From JANXQG01 sp963824275 (GTDB lineage Bacteria; Planctomycetota; Planctomycetia; Pirellulales; Thermoguttaceae), in contig CAWGOT010000003.1 in assembly GCA_963824275.1 (NCBI GenBank), forward strand, positions 1,426,001 through 1,490,000: 64,000 nt of DNA, written 5' to 3'. Both the position numbers and the translations under genes were made by a program. The notes beneath the pieces are model-generated. The model was not told the DNA's origin. It ran no database searches and saw only the letters and a list, made by a program, of their open reading frames with translations. Position 1 is the first letter of the stretch. Each line of letters opens with the position of its first letter. Of the stretch, positions 21,965 to 30,646 are shown piece after piece.

Positions 21965-22697
21965 CCGTTTACGACAACCCTCACTCCTCCTGTTGAGAAA
22001 GATCTCGCCATCAGTATCGAACTGCCCCGCCCGACAACTGTAATTGAAGTCGAAGAGCACAACCAAGCCGTGCGCCGGCAGAGTGCCGATCGTGTCTGTT
22101 TCCGACAGTTGTGCAGCCGTTGCGGAGAGCGCGGCCGTTTCGCGCCCACGAGCTGCGCCGCCGTGGTCTGCGGCTGCTTGTGGAACACACGGTCCTGTGC
22201 GTGACCATCTGGCTGGCCCGCTGGCAATGCCGGAAGTGCCAGTACATCTTTACCGATTACCCCAGCTTTCGTACTCCCCTATAAGCGCTATGCGGGCCCG
22301 ACCCTCCTGCACCTTGCCGGCAGCTATCTGGAGAACGACGGGCAATCCTACCGTGAGACGGCCAGCCCGGGAAAGCGAGCGACCGGCTATCAGCCGCCGC
22401 CGGGGTCGTCCGCCATGGAAGAGCGGGCCCTGCATCACAGCACGATCTGGTGCGTGCTGACTTGGTTGGGGGTGCAATCCGCCGCGTTGGCTGCGGGTCG
22501 GCAATTGATCCAGGAGCGTTGCCCCGCCTCCACCTGTCATCGCTTTGCCGGGGCCGTGGCGCCGCAAAAGTTCCGCAGTCCGCAGCGTGAGCAATTGCTG
22601 CGTTGCGCGGCAAGTGCTCCATCTGATCGCCGAGTGGGAAGAGGTATTTTCCGAGAAGTTCTTCCCCCGTTTCGCGACAAGATCCGGGTTCACGTGA
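21965..22697 (+). pseudogene. Transposon-encoded zinc-ribbon protein (frameshifted, DUF6431-like)
   Basis: Joining three frames gives a protein of about 230 residues. The first frame, from about 21965, has CFRQLCSRCGERGR. Near 22140 it shifts to HELRRRGLRLLVEH, then WLARWQCRKCQYIFTDYPSF, and shifts again near 22283 to YKRYAGPTLLHLAGSYLEN. A last shift near 22610 leads to AEWEEVFSEKFFPRF and a TGA at 22695-22697. Two CxxC pairs separated by a W-x-C-x-x-C block followed by YPxF resemble transposon-associated zinc-ribbon proteins of the DUF6431 kind, which is my best guess. No good start codon is present in the first frame, so the 5' end may also be damaged. It may act as a DNA-binding accessory of the transposase or be decaying. 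Confidence 0.5.
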
Positions 22698-22758
22698 GGT
22701 AGCATGGACTCCGACAGTGGTTTTTCATCCATCCCCACCTTGTTTGGAGTCAAACTTT

Positions 22759-24328
22759 ATGCCTTGTAACAATGAAGACTGGGCTGTCTTCTGGTGCTCG
22801 CTGCTGAGCCCCGTGCTGCTGGGAGAAATTCCCCAGCGGCGGCGCGAGCGGTATTTCCAGCAACTGAGCCAAGAGGAACGCCTGCTGCCCAACGGACGGC
22901 GGAAACGCCTTTCGGCACGCACCCTGCGTCGCCAGTGGCGGCGGCTGAAAGACGAAGGCGTGCCGGGCCTGTATCGCCGCCGCCGCTCCGATCGGGGCCA
23001 GCCGCGAAAGAAGCACAGCGACTTGCTGGACCGCGCCGTGGCCCTGAAAAAGGAGCAGCCCTTCCGCTCCCACAAAGCGATCAATCGCATCTTGAAGCGG
23101 GAGTTCGGAACGTCAGCTTCCGCGTTCCACCCTGTACCGGCACTTGCGGCAGCAAGGGGCCACGCGGCGGAAGCTGGGCGTGGCGAAGGAAATCGTGCGT
23201 TGCCGCTGGACCCGGGACCAGCCCGGTGCCCTGTGGGTCGGCGACTTCGAGCACGGCCCGCCGGTGATGCACCAGGGCCGCTCCGTGAAGACCCATCTTT
23301 CCGCCTGGATCGACTGCCACAGCCGTTACATCGTCGAGGCCCGCTACTACGTCCGCGAGAACCTGGACATCCTCCTGGATTCGCTGCTGCGGGCCTGGGG
23401 AAATCACGGCGCCAGCCGCGAACTGTACGTGGACAACGCCAAAATCTACCATGCCAAGGCCCTGCAACTGGCCTGCACCCAGCTCAACATCCAGCTCTTG
23501 CACCGGCCGCCGCGCGATCCTCCGGCCGGCGGCCTGATCGAACGTTTCTTCCAGACCTGCCAGATGCAATTGGAAGCGGAAGTCCGCGCCGGACAGATCC
23601 TTACGCTCGACGACTTGAACCGCGTCTTGGCGGCCTGGCTCGCGGTGGCCTATCACCAAGATGCGAACAGCGAGACCGGGGAAACTCCTCACGCGCGCTA
23701 TCAGCAGGAGCCCCGGCTGCTGCGGCAGGTCGATCTGGGGGCGGTACTGGGCTTCTTCCATCAGCGGGTGCCGCGCCTCGTCGACAAGGACTTCTCGGAC
23801 GTGCGTGTGGAGAGCCTGTTCTTCGCTGTCGATCCGGCGCTGCGGGGCGATAGGCTGGTCGTCCAGTACGATCCTTTCTCCCCGCTTGCCGAAGTCCAGC
23901 TTTACACTCCCGCGGGCGCGTACGTGGGTCGCGGTCGGCGTTATCAACGCGAAAAGGGCGGCCATCCGCAACCGTCGCCTTCGCCACCTGCCGCACCCAT
24001 CGTGCCCCACTATCTCGATGCCCTGCGTGCCGAACACGCCGCCATGCAGGAGCAGCGACGCGACCTGGGCATCGACTACCACTCGGCACGGCAGAAAAAC
24101 GTATGGTCCTTGTCGAGTTTCGCCCGCGTCTTCGCCCGCTTATTGGCTCGTCAGGGCGGCGTATCCGGGTTGACCGTCCAGGAAATGGATCTCCTGGCCG
24201 CCTTCCACTCCCGCCACGATCGCGTCACCGAGAGCCTGCTTCGGCAGGCCTTCGAGCAGGCCCCGGCGGCGACCCTTCCCGAAGTCTTGTTTCAACTCCA
24301 ATCCCTGTTTCCCGAAAGGAACGACTGA
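22759..24328 (+). CDS. DD(35)E integrase-type transposase (frameshifted near 23123)
   Basis: The ATG at 22759 has GGAG eight bases upstream. The N-terminal part is a basic helix-turn-helix (LSARTLRRQWRRLKDEGVPG, then KAINRILKREFG). After a frame change near 23123 the catalytic core follows: first Asp in WVGDFEHGP, second in ELYVDNAKIY, Glu in AGGLIERFF, with exactly 35 residues between the last two, the classic DD35E spacing. The C-terminal part has a small beta-barrel-like region (SLFFAVDPALRGDRLVVQYD) as in Mu/IS481-type transposases, then a helical tail. Rejoined length is about 520 residues. It would cut and join transposon ends. Its TGA overlaps the ATPase ATG, so the two are translationally coupled. 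Confidence 0.85.
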
Positions 24329-25119
24329 TGTATCTCGAACACTTGCAACTGAAAAGCCAACCCTTCGCAGAACACGCTACGGTCTCTGCCCTGTGGCAGG
24401 ACCAACGCATGGACGAAGGTCTGGCGCGGCTAGAATACCTGGTCCAGTCCGGCCAGTTGGGGCTAATCACCGGTCCCAGCGGAGTCGGTAAATCCGCGCT
24501 CTTGAAACGCTTCCTGCACGGCCTGCTGCCGCAACACTGCCAGGCCCTCTACTGCCACCTCTCCCACCTCTCCGCGACGGGCCTGCTGAAGCTTGTCGTC
24601 ACGCAACTAGGGGAGACGCCGCGCCGCGGCAAAGAACGCATTTACGAGCAGATCCTGGAACGGGCCTCGCGGGCCGAGGGCGCCTTGTTGTTGGTCTTCG
24701 ACGAGGCCCACCTGCTGGACGGCGATGCCCTCACCGACCTGCGGCTGCTGATCAGTTCCGCGCTGGACGTGCGGCCGCCACTGAAGCTTCTGCTCGTCGG
24801 TCAGGAACCGCTCCGCGCCGTCCTGCGGCGGGCGCAGCATGCCGACCTGCTCAATCGGATCTCGGTTCGCTACCAGTTGCGACCACTGACCCGCGAGCAG
24901 ACTTGCCGTTACATCGACTTCCAGATCGCCCAGGCCGGCGGCGACCAGAAACTCTTCGACGACTCGGTAAAGGCGGCCATCCACGACTTCGCCAACGGTG
25001 TGCCCCGCCACATCAACAACCTGGCCACGGCGTGCCTGCTGCAGGCCGCCGCCCGCAAGGTCCGGCGGATTGACGACGAGTTGTTTCAGCAAGTAGTCGG
25101 CGAATTTCAGTTGCCCTAA
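24328..25119 (+). CDS. AAA ATPase of the ExeA/TniB/IstB kind, transposition partner
   Basis: The start overlaps the transposase stop (TGATG), with AAAGGA upstream. The 263-residue product begins MYLEHLQLKSQPFAE, the usual start of ExeA-like ATPases (FxLxxxPF). Walker A is GPSGVGKSALL (about residues 48-58), Walker B LLLVFDEAHLL, sensor-1-like KLLLVGQEPL, and an arginine-rich RISVRYQLRPLT precedes a small helical lid. Such proteins select target DNA and activate the transposase (MuB, TnsC, TniB). The frame is intact, which suggests the element may be recent. It acts in the cytoplasm on DNA with the transposase. Confidence 0.85.
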   Translation: MYLEHLQLKSQPFAEHATVSALWQDQRMDEGLARLEYLVQSGQLGLITGPSGVGKSALLKRFLHGLLPQHCQALYCHLSHLSATGLLKLVVTQLGETPRRGKERIYEQILERASRAEGALLLVFDEAHLLDGDALTDLRLLISSALDVRPPLKLLLVGQEPLRAVLRRAQHADLLNRISVRYQLRPLTREQTCRYIDFQIAQAGGDQKLFDDSVKAAIHDFANGVPRHINNLATACLLQAAARKVRRIDDELFQQVVGEFQLP

Positions 25120-25134
25120 AACCAGGAGGACAGC

Positions 25135-25443
25135 ATGCCACGTTACTTCCCCGACGAACTCTTGCGTCGCTTACGCAATGACATTGCCTGGGCCTCTCTC
25201 CTGAAGCGACTGGAGTGGCCGCACAAACTCCGCGACGGACAACTGGTATTCTTGTGTCCTCGTTGCAACGAGTGCAACTCGGCGGTCAACCCGCCTACGA
25301 ATCTCGGCCGCTGCTTCCGTTGCGAAGTCAACTTCAACCCCATCGACTTCACGATGGCCGTGCAGCAATGCGACTTCGTAACCGCGGTCCACTATCTGGA
25401 ACCGCTCTTGCCACCCGGCCCCCGATGCCCTGCTTCGCACTGA
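25135..25443 (+). CDS. CHC2-like zinc-finger protein in transposon operon
   Basis: It starts 15 bp after the ATPase stop with AGGAGG in front. The 102-residue product has LLKRLEWPHKLRDGQL, then FLCPRCNECNSAVNPP and GRCFRCEVNFNPIDF, two CxxC pairs about 18 residues apart arranged as in the CHC2 zinc-binding domain of DnaG-type primases, with the NPIDF motif that follows the finger in that family. No primase catalytic domain is attached. As the last gene of the transposition operon it may bind single-stranded or replication-fork DNA and help choose target or repair gaps; this is inference from fold and position. Confidence 0.7.
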   Translation: MPRYFPDELLRRLRNDIAWASLLKRLEWPHKLRDGQLVFLCPRCNECNSAVNPPTNLGRCFRCEVNFNPIDFTMAVQQCDFVTAVHYLEPLLPPGPRCPASH

Positions 25444-25464
25444 ACCACGGCTCATCACCTTGAC

Positions 25465-25493
25465 CCTGCGGACGGCACTCTGCCGCCCGCAGG
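25465..25493 (+). terminator. Rho-independent terminator of the transposon operon
   Basis: Arms CCTGCGGACGGCA and TGCCGCCCGCAGG form a 13-bp stem with one mismatch and loop CTC, followed by the pyrimidine-rich GCTCTTTCTCTT. It stands 22 bp after the last transposon gene. Confidence 0.75.
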
Positions 25494-25589
25494 CTCTTTC
25501 TCTTCCCTTCCCCTCTTCCGCCTCACCCATCCACCTTGCCGCTCTTCTATTCTTTACCTCAACTTCCGGTCAATCATTCTGGGACAATT

Positions 25590-25615
25590 TCGGTCAAATA
25601 ATTTGGGAGGCAGCA
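25590..25615 (-). repeat. Transposon right terminal inverted repeat
   Basis: Read inward it is TGCTGCCTCCCAAATTATTT then GACCGA, paired with the left end. A second TTGACCGGAA lies about 20 bp further in (25563-25572), so the right end has at least two copies of the TGACCGnAA core. Confidence 0.7.
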
Positions 25616-25621
25616 CACAGA
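25616..25621. repeat. Target-site duplication, right copy (CACAGA)
   Basis: Follows directly after the element's GCAGCA end and equals 21783-21788. The next bases, TTCAACGGC, continue the host TPR frame. Confidence 0.85.
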
Positions 25622-27440
25622 TTCAACGGCGATCCGAACGCGGCCCTGGGCTGGTATCGCCGCGCGGTGGCCGCCGCGCCGGACGTTCCCGGGAGCTGCC
25701 TGGCCGCGGCGGAGATCCTGGCGGAGCAGGGCCGTTTCGACGAGCTCTTGCAGGAGCTGCGAACGGGCCTGCAGCGGATGAAAGACCCTCTGCCGCTGCT
25801 CCGCACCCTGGCCCGCACCGCCGTCCAGGCCGGCGCGTGGAGCGAGATCCGCGCCGACGTTCGAGCAAAGCCTGCTGCGCCTGCCGGCCAAGGTGGCGGC
25901 CCAGGCGTGGATGAAGGTCAGTCTTGGCCTGGCCGAGAGCTACGACTACGCGGCGGCGGAAGAGGTCCTTCATAGGGCCGAAACCATCTGTCCGCTGCCG
26001 CTCGATCTGCAGTACACGCGATTGTCGATCGCCAAGGGAAAGCGCGACTACGAAACGGCCGAGGCCGTGGCCCAAAGCCTGCTCCACATCGATCCCAAGA
26101 ACCGCCGCGCGCTCTACGAAAGATCTCAGTTGGCGCTGCGGCGGAGTGACGTTGTCACGTCGCTCGATCTCTTGGAGCGTTACATCAAGGCCGGGGGAGA
26201 ATTGTCGGATTTCCTCACCCGATATGCCCACGCTGCGGCCGATCTCGGACATGTCCCCGAGCTGCTGCGGTTCTGCGAATCGTGCTATACCGAAGGCGCC
26301 GTACGGGGATACATCCACCTGTTGGAAATCGAGGTCCACCACCGCTGCAACGACGCGGCGGCGGTCGCGCGGCTCATGAAGAGCCTGGAGGAGACCGATG
26401 CTTCGCGGGTGGCCGACGCCGAGATCCTCCTGGCCGATCAGTTGGTCAATCGGGGCGACTACGAGGCGGCCCTGCCGCGCCTGGCCCGGGCCATCGATCG
26501 CAACCCGCGCAATACCTTCGCCCGCTCGCTTTTCGTGGGAGTAAAACTCGCCCTGAGCGACCCCGACGGCGGCGCGGAGCACCTGCCAATGATCCTGCAA
26601 GATCCCAAACGCGACTTCTGGACGATGATGGCACTCTGCAAGACGCCTTGCGGGGTCTACCCCGACCTCGACGCCGAAGCGGATCGCTTCGGGGCCTATT
26701 TTGAGCCCCTCCACCGCCTGGCCAAGGAGGTCCCCGCGGACCGCGGCATGCAAGCGCGTTTGCTGGAGATCGCCGTTCGCTGGGCGCTGTACCCCCGGGC
26801 CCTGGAATTCGTCAAGCACATGCTGCACGAAGGACCGCTGCCCGATTCCGTCGTTCACATGTTCGAGACCGCCGTGGAGCTGGGCGATCGGGAGTTGGCC
26901 CAACGCATCATCGCCGTCGGCAAGTCGCTGCACGTGCATCCCACGACCATCGCACAGATGGAGAGCATCTGGCGCGCATGCGCGGCGAAGTCGAGCCGGC
27001 CATCGCCTGTGCCCATGATTCGCGGCACGGGCACGGCGGCATGTTCGCCGACATGTGCGAGCGGTTCGTCGGCCTGGGTGCGCCGCTGGGCGGCCTCAGC
27101 GACGTCCTCTTCGACTGCATGGTGCGCTACCACGAAGGCCACGGCTCCTGCTCGGCCTGGACGCTGCTCCTGCTCTTCGATCAGGGGCATGCGGAACAGT
27201 TCGAGCAAGGCCTCACGAGGATGGCGGCTTGTGCGGGCGACTATCGTCTCAACTTGGAACAGCGCCGCTCACTGGCGGCCGCGGTGACTGCGGCCAAACT
27301 GCACCGCGCCCAGCGGATGGGGGACGTTCGAGAGGACTCGGCAACTGCGGCAGCAAATCGCCGCGATGCCCTTCTTCGGCTGCGACCTCGGCCGCTCCCT
27401 CTATCGACATCTCGGGTTTGCCAAGGCTCGGTCTACTTGA
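25616..27440 (+). pseudogene. TPR gene, 3' part downstream of the transposon
   Basis: This is the continuation of the gene that starts at 17512. It opens with FNGDPNAALGWYRRAV, a TPR helix that directly continues the interrupted unit at 21788. TPR pairs follow (FDELLQELRTGLQRMKDP, YDYAAAEEVLHRAETICP, YEAALPRLARAIDRNPRN). Frame changes occur near 25860, 26975 and 27325; the last frame ends FFGCDLGRSLYRHLGFAK with a TGA at 27438-27440. No start signal is present at its 5' end, so it is probably not expressed alone. The host gene is therefore split, and the frame changes here may be decay or sequencing error. Confidence 0.75.
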
Positions 27441-27513
27441 ACTTCTCGTCCAGCGGAACGCGGAAGCCGGTCGCCAGGCGGTTGGTCAGGTTGGCGGCGC
27501 CGACGATGCTCAT
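27433..27513 (-). pseudogene. Possible C-terminal remnant of a carboxymuconolactone decarboxylase/AhpD-like protein
   Basis: A 26-residue reading MSIVGAANLTNRLATGF then RVPLDEKF ending in TAG resembles the last helix of AhpD-like/carboxymuconolactone decarboxylase family proteins. It overlaps the end of the TPR gene on the other strand, and no longer homologous frame is seen upstream. Could be chance. Confidence 0.25.
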
Positions 27514-27617
27514 CGTGCCGCCCCAAGCTTGTCCCGTTCGCTTGCGAAACAGGCGCGTCCGGGGTAAGATACGGGTCGAAGTCGCAGTTTTTCCACCTCT
27601 TTCTGACGGAGCCAGCT

Positions 27618-28759
27618 ATGAGCCTGCACGTGAAATGCGGCCACTGCGGCAAGCACTGCACCGCGCCCGAGCGGCTCGCGGGAAGGACGGCCAAATGTCC
27701 CGCCTGCGGCGGGTCGGTCACAATCCCGGCAATCGCAGACGCGGCCGCGCCGACGGCGAAACCCGTGCTAACGAGTTTGCGCGACGTGCCGCCGGAACCG
27801 GTGGGAATTGACTCGCCCCCCGACCTCTTTGGGCAGGACCTTCCTTCGCTCCCGGCGATGGACGATTTCGCGGAGCCGACCGTTTGGACTAAGCCGCGAC
27901 CCAGGAGTTCTTTCCTTTCCCGGCTGAAAAGTGTGTGGCCGGCCGAGATGCCGGTTTTTTCCCTGCGACACGTTGCGTTTGTCGTGGCGATGATTGTCGT
28001 GGTTTCGTTCGGCTGCTGGCTCTGGCAGGAGATGCTTCCAGAGTATCGGAATCTATATGGACTGTTAGTCATTGTCAACCTGGTGCTTGGCCCTCTGTTC
28101 CTCATTGCCGGAGCGCGTCGCTACCTGAGGACCATTCGGCTGATTTGCAAGGAAAGGGGTGCGCCAAGCTATACGTTCTTCGTCTCCCGTTACTACCTTT
28201 GGCAATTCGCACGGACCCGCCGCGCTCAGTTGCGCGAACCGTCCTGGTTGTTTCGATGGAGCTTTCGTGTTGTCACAGCGGAACTGACGTTCTTTGCATG
28301 TTACGTCCCGCTCATGCTGGTGATCAAAGGGCCCGCCGCCTTTGCACCGCCGAGGAGACCTCCCTCAGTTCCGGTCGTGGCCCATGCGCCAGCCGAGGCC
28401 GTCCCGCCGAGCCAAGGATCGCCGCCGTTGCAGCGGACGAGTCCTCCGGTCGACCGTGCGCCGGCGGACCCCCAACTCAAGCAAATGGCCGAGACGGCCA
28501 ATGCGGGGCTGCCGAAACAAACGGACGCGATCACGACATGTGGGTGCGCGTTGAGCCGGGGCCGGGAAGAACGTTGAATTTCATTTATGTGGTCAAGCGG
28601 AACCTCACTGATCGCGACAAGCAAGCCTACCAAGAGGCGGCCAATCGGATGGTAAGGTCTACGGTCGATGGGCAACACCAGTACGACGGGATTACATTGC
28701 GGTACAAGTTCTTTGGTCAATCTGGCACGCTGGTCTACGAATTCTCGCTATCGAGGTGA
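27618..28759 (+). CDS. Zinc-ribbon membrane protein of unknown function (frameshifted near 28529)
   Basis: The N-terminus is a zinc ribbon (VKCGHCGKHCTAPE, then AKCPACGGSVTIP), a module common at the start of planctomycete proteins. An acidic/proline linker leads to three likely membrane helices: HVAFVVAMIVVVSFGCWLW, LLVIVNLVLGPLFLIAG and TAELTFFACYVPLMLVI. A proline-rich segment follows. Near 28529 the frame changes; the C-terminal domain then reads HDMWVRVEPGPGRTLNFIY and YDGITLRYKFFGQSGTLVYE to a stop at 28759. Rejoined length is about 380 residues. The ribbon probably faces the cytoplasm. The C-terminal domain resembles soluble domains found after planctomycete membrane anchors, but I do not recognise it. 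Not obviously in an operon. Confidence 0.6.
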
Positions 28760-28853
28760 CCGAAAGAGGTTGTGCCGAGGGAGACCGCTGGCTCGGCTTG
28801 GTCAGGCTACAGGGCAACGGTCGTAACCCGTTGCCCTGTCGTCACTTACAATG

Positions 28854-28898
28854 TGGAGCGGAGGAGGATCGAACTCCCGACCTGTACATTGCGAATGT
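28854..28898 (-). other. tRNA 3'-half (probable integrase attachment site)
   Basis: On the minus strand the sequence gives an anticodon loop TTCGCAA (28889-28895), 3' anticodon stem TGTAC, variable loop AGGTC, a T-arm GGGAG-TTCGATC-CTCCT, and a 3' acceptor CCGCTCC plus A. The 5' half is missing: the bases before the loop do not complete the stem and no D-arm or GGAGCGG acceptor partner is found. A half tRNA beside an integrase gene is the usual look of an att site. The loop would read CGC (Ala), but identity is uncertain because the 5' side is absent. Confidence 0.6.
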
Positions 28899-28929
28899 TA
28901 TTTATCGTCGTAAGTCCTTATTTTTCGGC

Positions 28930-28988
28930 TTGTTTGTCCCCCTTTTCGCCCCTATAATGATCCCAAAGGGGACAAAATCGGGGACAAA
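28930..28988 (+). promoter_or_regulatory. Promoter overlapped by three GGGGACAAA boxes before the integrase
   Basis: TTGTTT (28930-28935), 17 bp, then a perfect TATAAT (28953-28958) form a promoter facing the integrase start at 29063. The nonamer GGGGACAAA occurs inverted at 28933-28941 over the -35 and twice directly at 28968-28976 and 28980-28988, 12 bp apart. Such boxes could be operator sites or integrase/excisionase arm-type sites near the tRNA-half. Confidence 0.5.
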
Positions 28989-29062
28989 TGCCGACCTGTA
29001 CGTTACTGAGGGACAGGATCCTGATCCTCCAGTGCGGCACGTTGGGACCGAGGAGTAAGAGA

Positions 29063-29629
29063 ATGCCCAGAGCCGAGCTTATGACGTGGGACACCGCGCA
29101 CCTGCGTTGGAAGAAGAAATATCATGGCAAGCAATACGTCGTCTCCTGCCGCCAGTTGCAACTGCCACCCGACCAGCATAATCGTCTCGGCAGCCTCGAA
29201 GCGGCCAATGACTGGTGGCGAAAGAAACTCGCGGAAATCCACGAGCAAGGTGATCTTTATGACAAGCCGACGCTCCTCGACATCGAAGGCGAAATCCAAT
29301 ACCTGAGAGGCCAATGGCAAGACGGGAAAATCAGCTACACCGAACTGGAAAAGAAAGAAGCTCCCTGGGCAAGGAAACGGCAGGAAATCTTAGGCGGCCC
29401 TCTGATGACCATGCTCCATGACTACCAAAAGGGTATTGTCACGGGCGATGCATTGGCGCATGAGTTGGAGAAGATCGCCGTGGACAACGCGTCGGCTGAT
29501 CCTGCCCCAGATTCACTCGACCAGGCCATCGACGAGTATATCGGATTCCAACGAACGAGGGCAAAGGCAGGAGAGATCGCGCCACAACGATTTCACGTAT
29601 GCTCGCCCGTCCAGCCCAACTCTGGCTGA
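29063..29629 (+). pseudogene. Tyrosine recombinase (integrase), N-terminal part only
   Basis: AGGAG lies 7 bp before the ATG at 29063. The 188-residue product begins MPRAELMTWDTAHLRWKKKY, then YVVSCRQLQLPP and LEAANDWWRKKLAEI, the N-terminal DNA-binding region characteristic of integrases in planctomycetes. It ends shortly after the start of the SAM-like core-binding domain (DQAIDEYIGFQRTRA) with a changed tail QRFHVCSPVQPNSG. The catalytic domain with R-H-R-Y is absent in any frame downstream. The gene is therefore truncated and cannot recombine DNA. It sits next to the tRNA-half and nonamer boxes, marking an old integration. Confidence 0.7.
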
Positions 29630-29664
29630 CGGCGCGAGGAAAGATAATCAGACGGCCCCAACTC

Positions 29665-29814
29665 TTACCGAAGGAACCATCTGAACGCCTTCAATAGCCG
29701 TTCGAGAAAAGTCGCCAGTTGCTTCAGGCTTTCCGGCTTACCAATTGTCAAGGCCATTGCGGTGATCGCCACAACGGCAACGATTACGAGGGCGAAGTTC
29801 GCGTCCAGGTTCAT
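29665..29814 (-). CDS. Small single-span membrane protein, 49 residues
   Basis: The ATG at 29812-29814 has GGAGAACGATC in front, a good ribosome site. The product has one hydrophobic helix (ANFALVIVAVVAITAMALTI) followed by a basic amphipathic tail (LKQLATFLERLLKAFRW). The layout, one helix then a positive tail, resembles small phage or island membrane proteins. No relative recognised. Confidence 0.5.
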   Translation of the reverse strand: MNLDANFALVIVAVVAITAMALTIGKPESLKQLATFLERLLKAFRWFLR

Positions 29815-30004
29815 GATCGTTCTCCGTCTTGAAAAGCGATCTTACGCGAGGTGTCGTCTGCCGATTTACGGCAGCCCACGATTGAGAACAATTGGTTGGT
29901 CATGCATTTGACTCCTTGGTGGTTTGGACCAGATTCCAAGAGCCAATTATGCCGCTGCGAGTTTCATCGTCCATGCAACTTTTGCAACTTCTTGGCGCCC
30001 GCAC

Positions 30005-30646
30005 TCACCGGTCGGAAATCAACAACACGCGATCTCCTCGTTTTGAGACAGACCAAGGGATCTCGCAATTCGCCAATTCCACGTTTAGCCGATGGATTAC
30101 GCTCTTGATCGCACTCACCCTGGGCGCCATACCCCGAAGCCCTTTTACCTGGCCCCACAAGCTTTGTTCCAACCGCTCTATCGGCAAAGCAGGTTCCGCC
30201 AGCAGCGCGTTCAGCATAGAGTACGGCAGCCTCGACAACTGGAGACAATGCCTGAAGCCTGTTACTTCAATCCGCGGATAGTCAAGGCGGACGGTGTAGG
30301 TTTTGCCGTTCGGCGGCAAAGACACCTGCAATGCCTCTTGCGCTTCGCGTTTGGATTCCACGTACAAGTTCCGCATGCGATCAGCGATTTCCCAAAGAGT
30401 CATATTTCCAAATTCCCAATGAGCAACCCCATGCTTGTCAGCAAAGAATCGCGTGAGACCGTTAAGAGAATCCGCCGCGCTACGCGGCACCCCTGATCGT
30501 TCGGCATAGTACGCGATTGACGTATTCGGATTCATAAGACAATCATCGAGGGCCTGAAGTACCTTCTCAAATTGCGAGTTGTCTAATTCCGACTCCAGTG
30601 CCCGAAGCGTCGCCGGAAACTGAAATGTGTATTTGCCAGGCGGCAT
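30005..30646 (-). CDS. Unknown protein with winged-helix-like C-terminus
   Basis: An in-frame start at 30646 (MPPGKYTFQFPATL) is preferred; starts at 30667 or 30763 are possible. The product is about 213 residues and has no signal peptide or membrane segment. The N-terminal half is helical (LESELDNSQFEKVLQALDDC), then AYYAERSGVPRSAADSLNG, which looks like a helix-turn-helix. The C-terminal part, LPIERLEQSLWGQ through VIHRLNVELANCEIPWSVSK to GDRVLLIS, has the helix-helix-wing layout of OmpR-type DNA-binding domains. It may be a regulator. It is transcribed in the same direction as the phosphatase and regulator upstream, after a gap of about 170 bp. Confidence 0.45.
   Translation of the reverse strand: MPPGKYTFQFPATLRALESELDNSQFEKVLQALDDCLMNPNTSIAYYAERSGVPRSAADSLNGLTRFFADKHGVAHWEFGNMTLWEIADRMRNLYVESKREAQEALQVSLPPNGKTYTVRLDYPRIEVTGFRHCLQLSRLPYSMLNALLAEPALPIERLEQSLWGQVKGLRGMAPRVSAIKSVIHRLNVELANCEIPWSVSKRGDRVLLISDR

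Larger units (their letters stand above)
21789..25615 (+). mobile_element. 3,827-bp DDE transposon with AAA ATPase and two zinc-finger proteins, inserted in the TPR gene
   Basis: The ends are fixed by the 6-bp duplication CACAGA and by imperfect 26-bp terminal inverted repeats beginning TGCGGC (left) and TGCTGC (right, read inward), both reaching TGACCG. Cargo in order on the plus strand: a zinc-ribbon protein, a DD(35)E transposase, an ExeA/TniB-like ATPase and a CHC2-type zinc-finger protein, then a terminator hairpin. A transposase plus partner ATPase recalls Mu, Tn7, Tn552 and IS21-type systems; the CHC2-like partner is not a standard part of those. The left 175 bp are non-coding and C-rich. 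Family name not assigned. Confidence 0.85.

Noticed and set aside
28854..28898. Complete tRNA gene
   Set aside because: The 5' acceptor, D-arm and 5' anticodon stem cannot be found next to it.
28758..28960. Short plus-strand frames containing RRRIELPTC
   Set aside because: This peptide is the translation of the tRNA-half, a known source of false proteins.
29892..30281. 129-codon plus-strand frame
   Set aside because: Mostly opposite the 30005-30646 gene; no ribosome site or homology.
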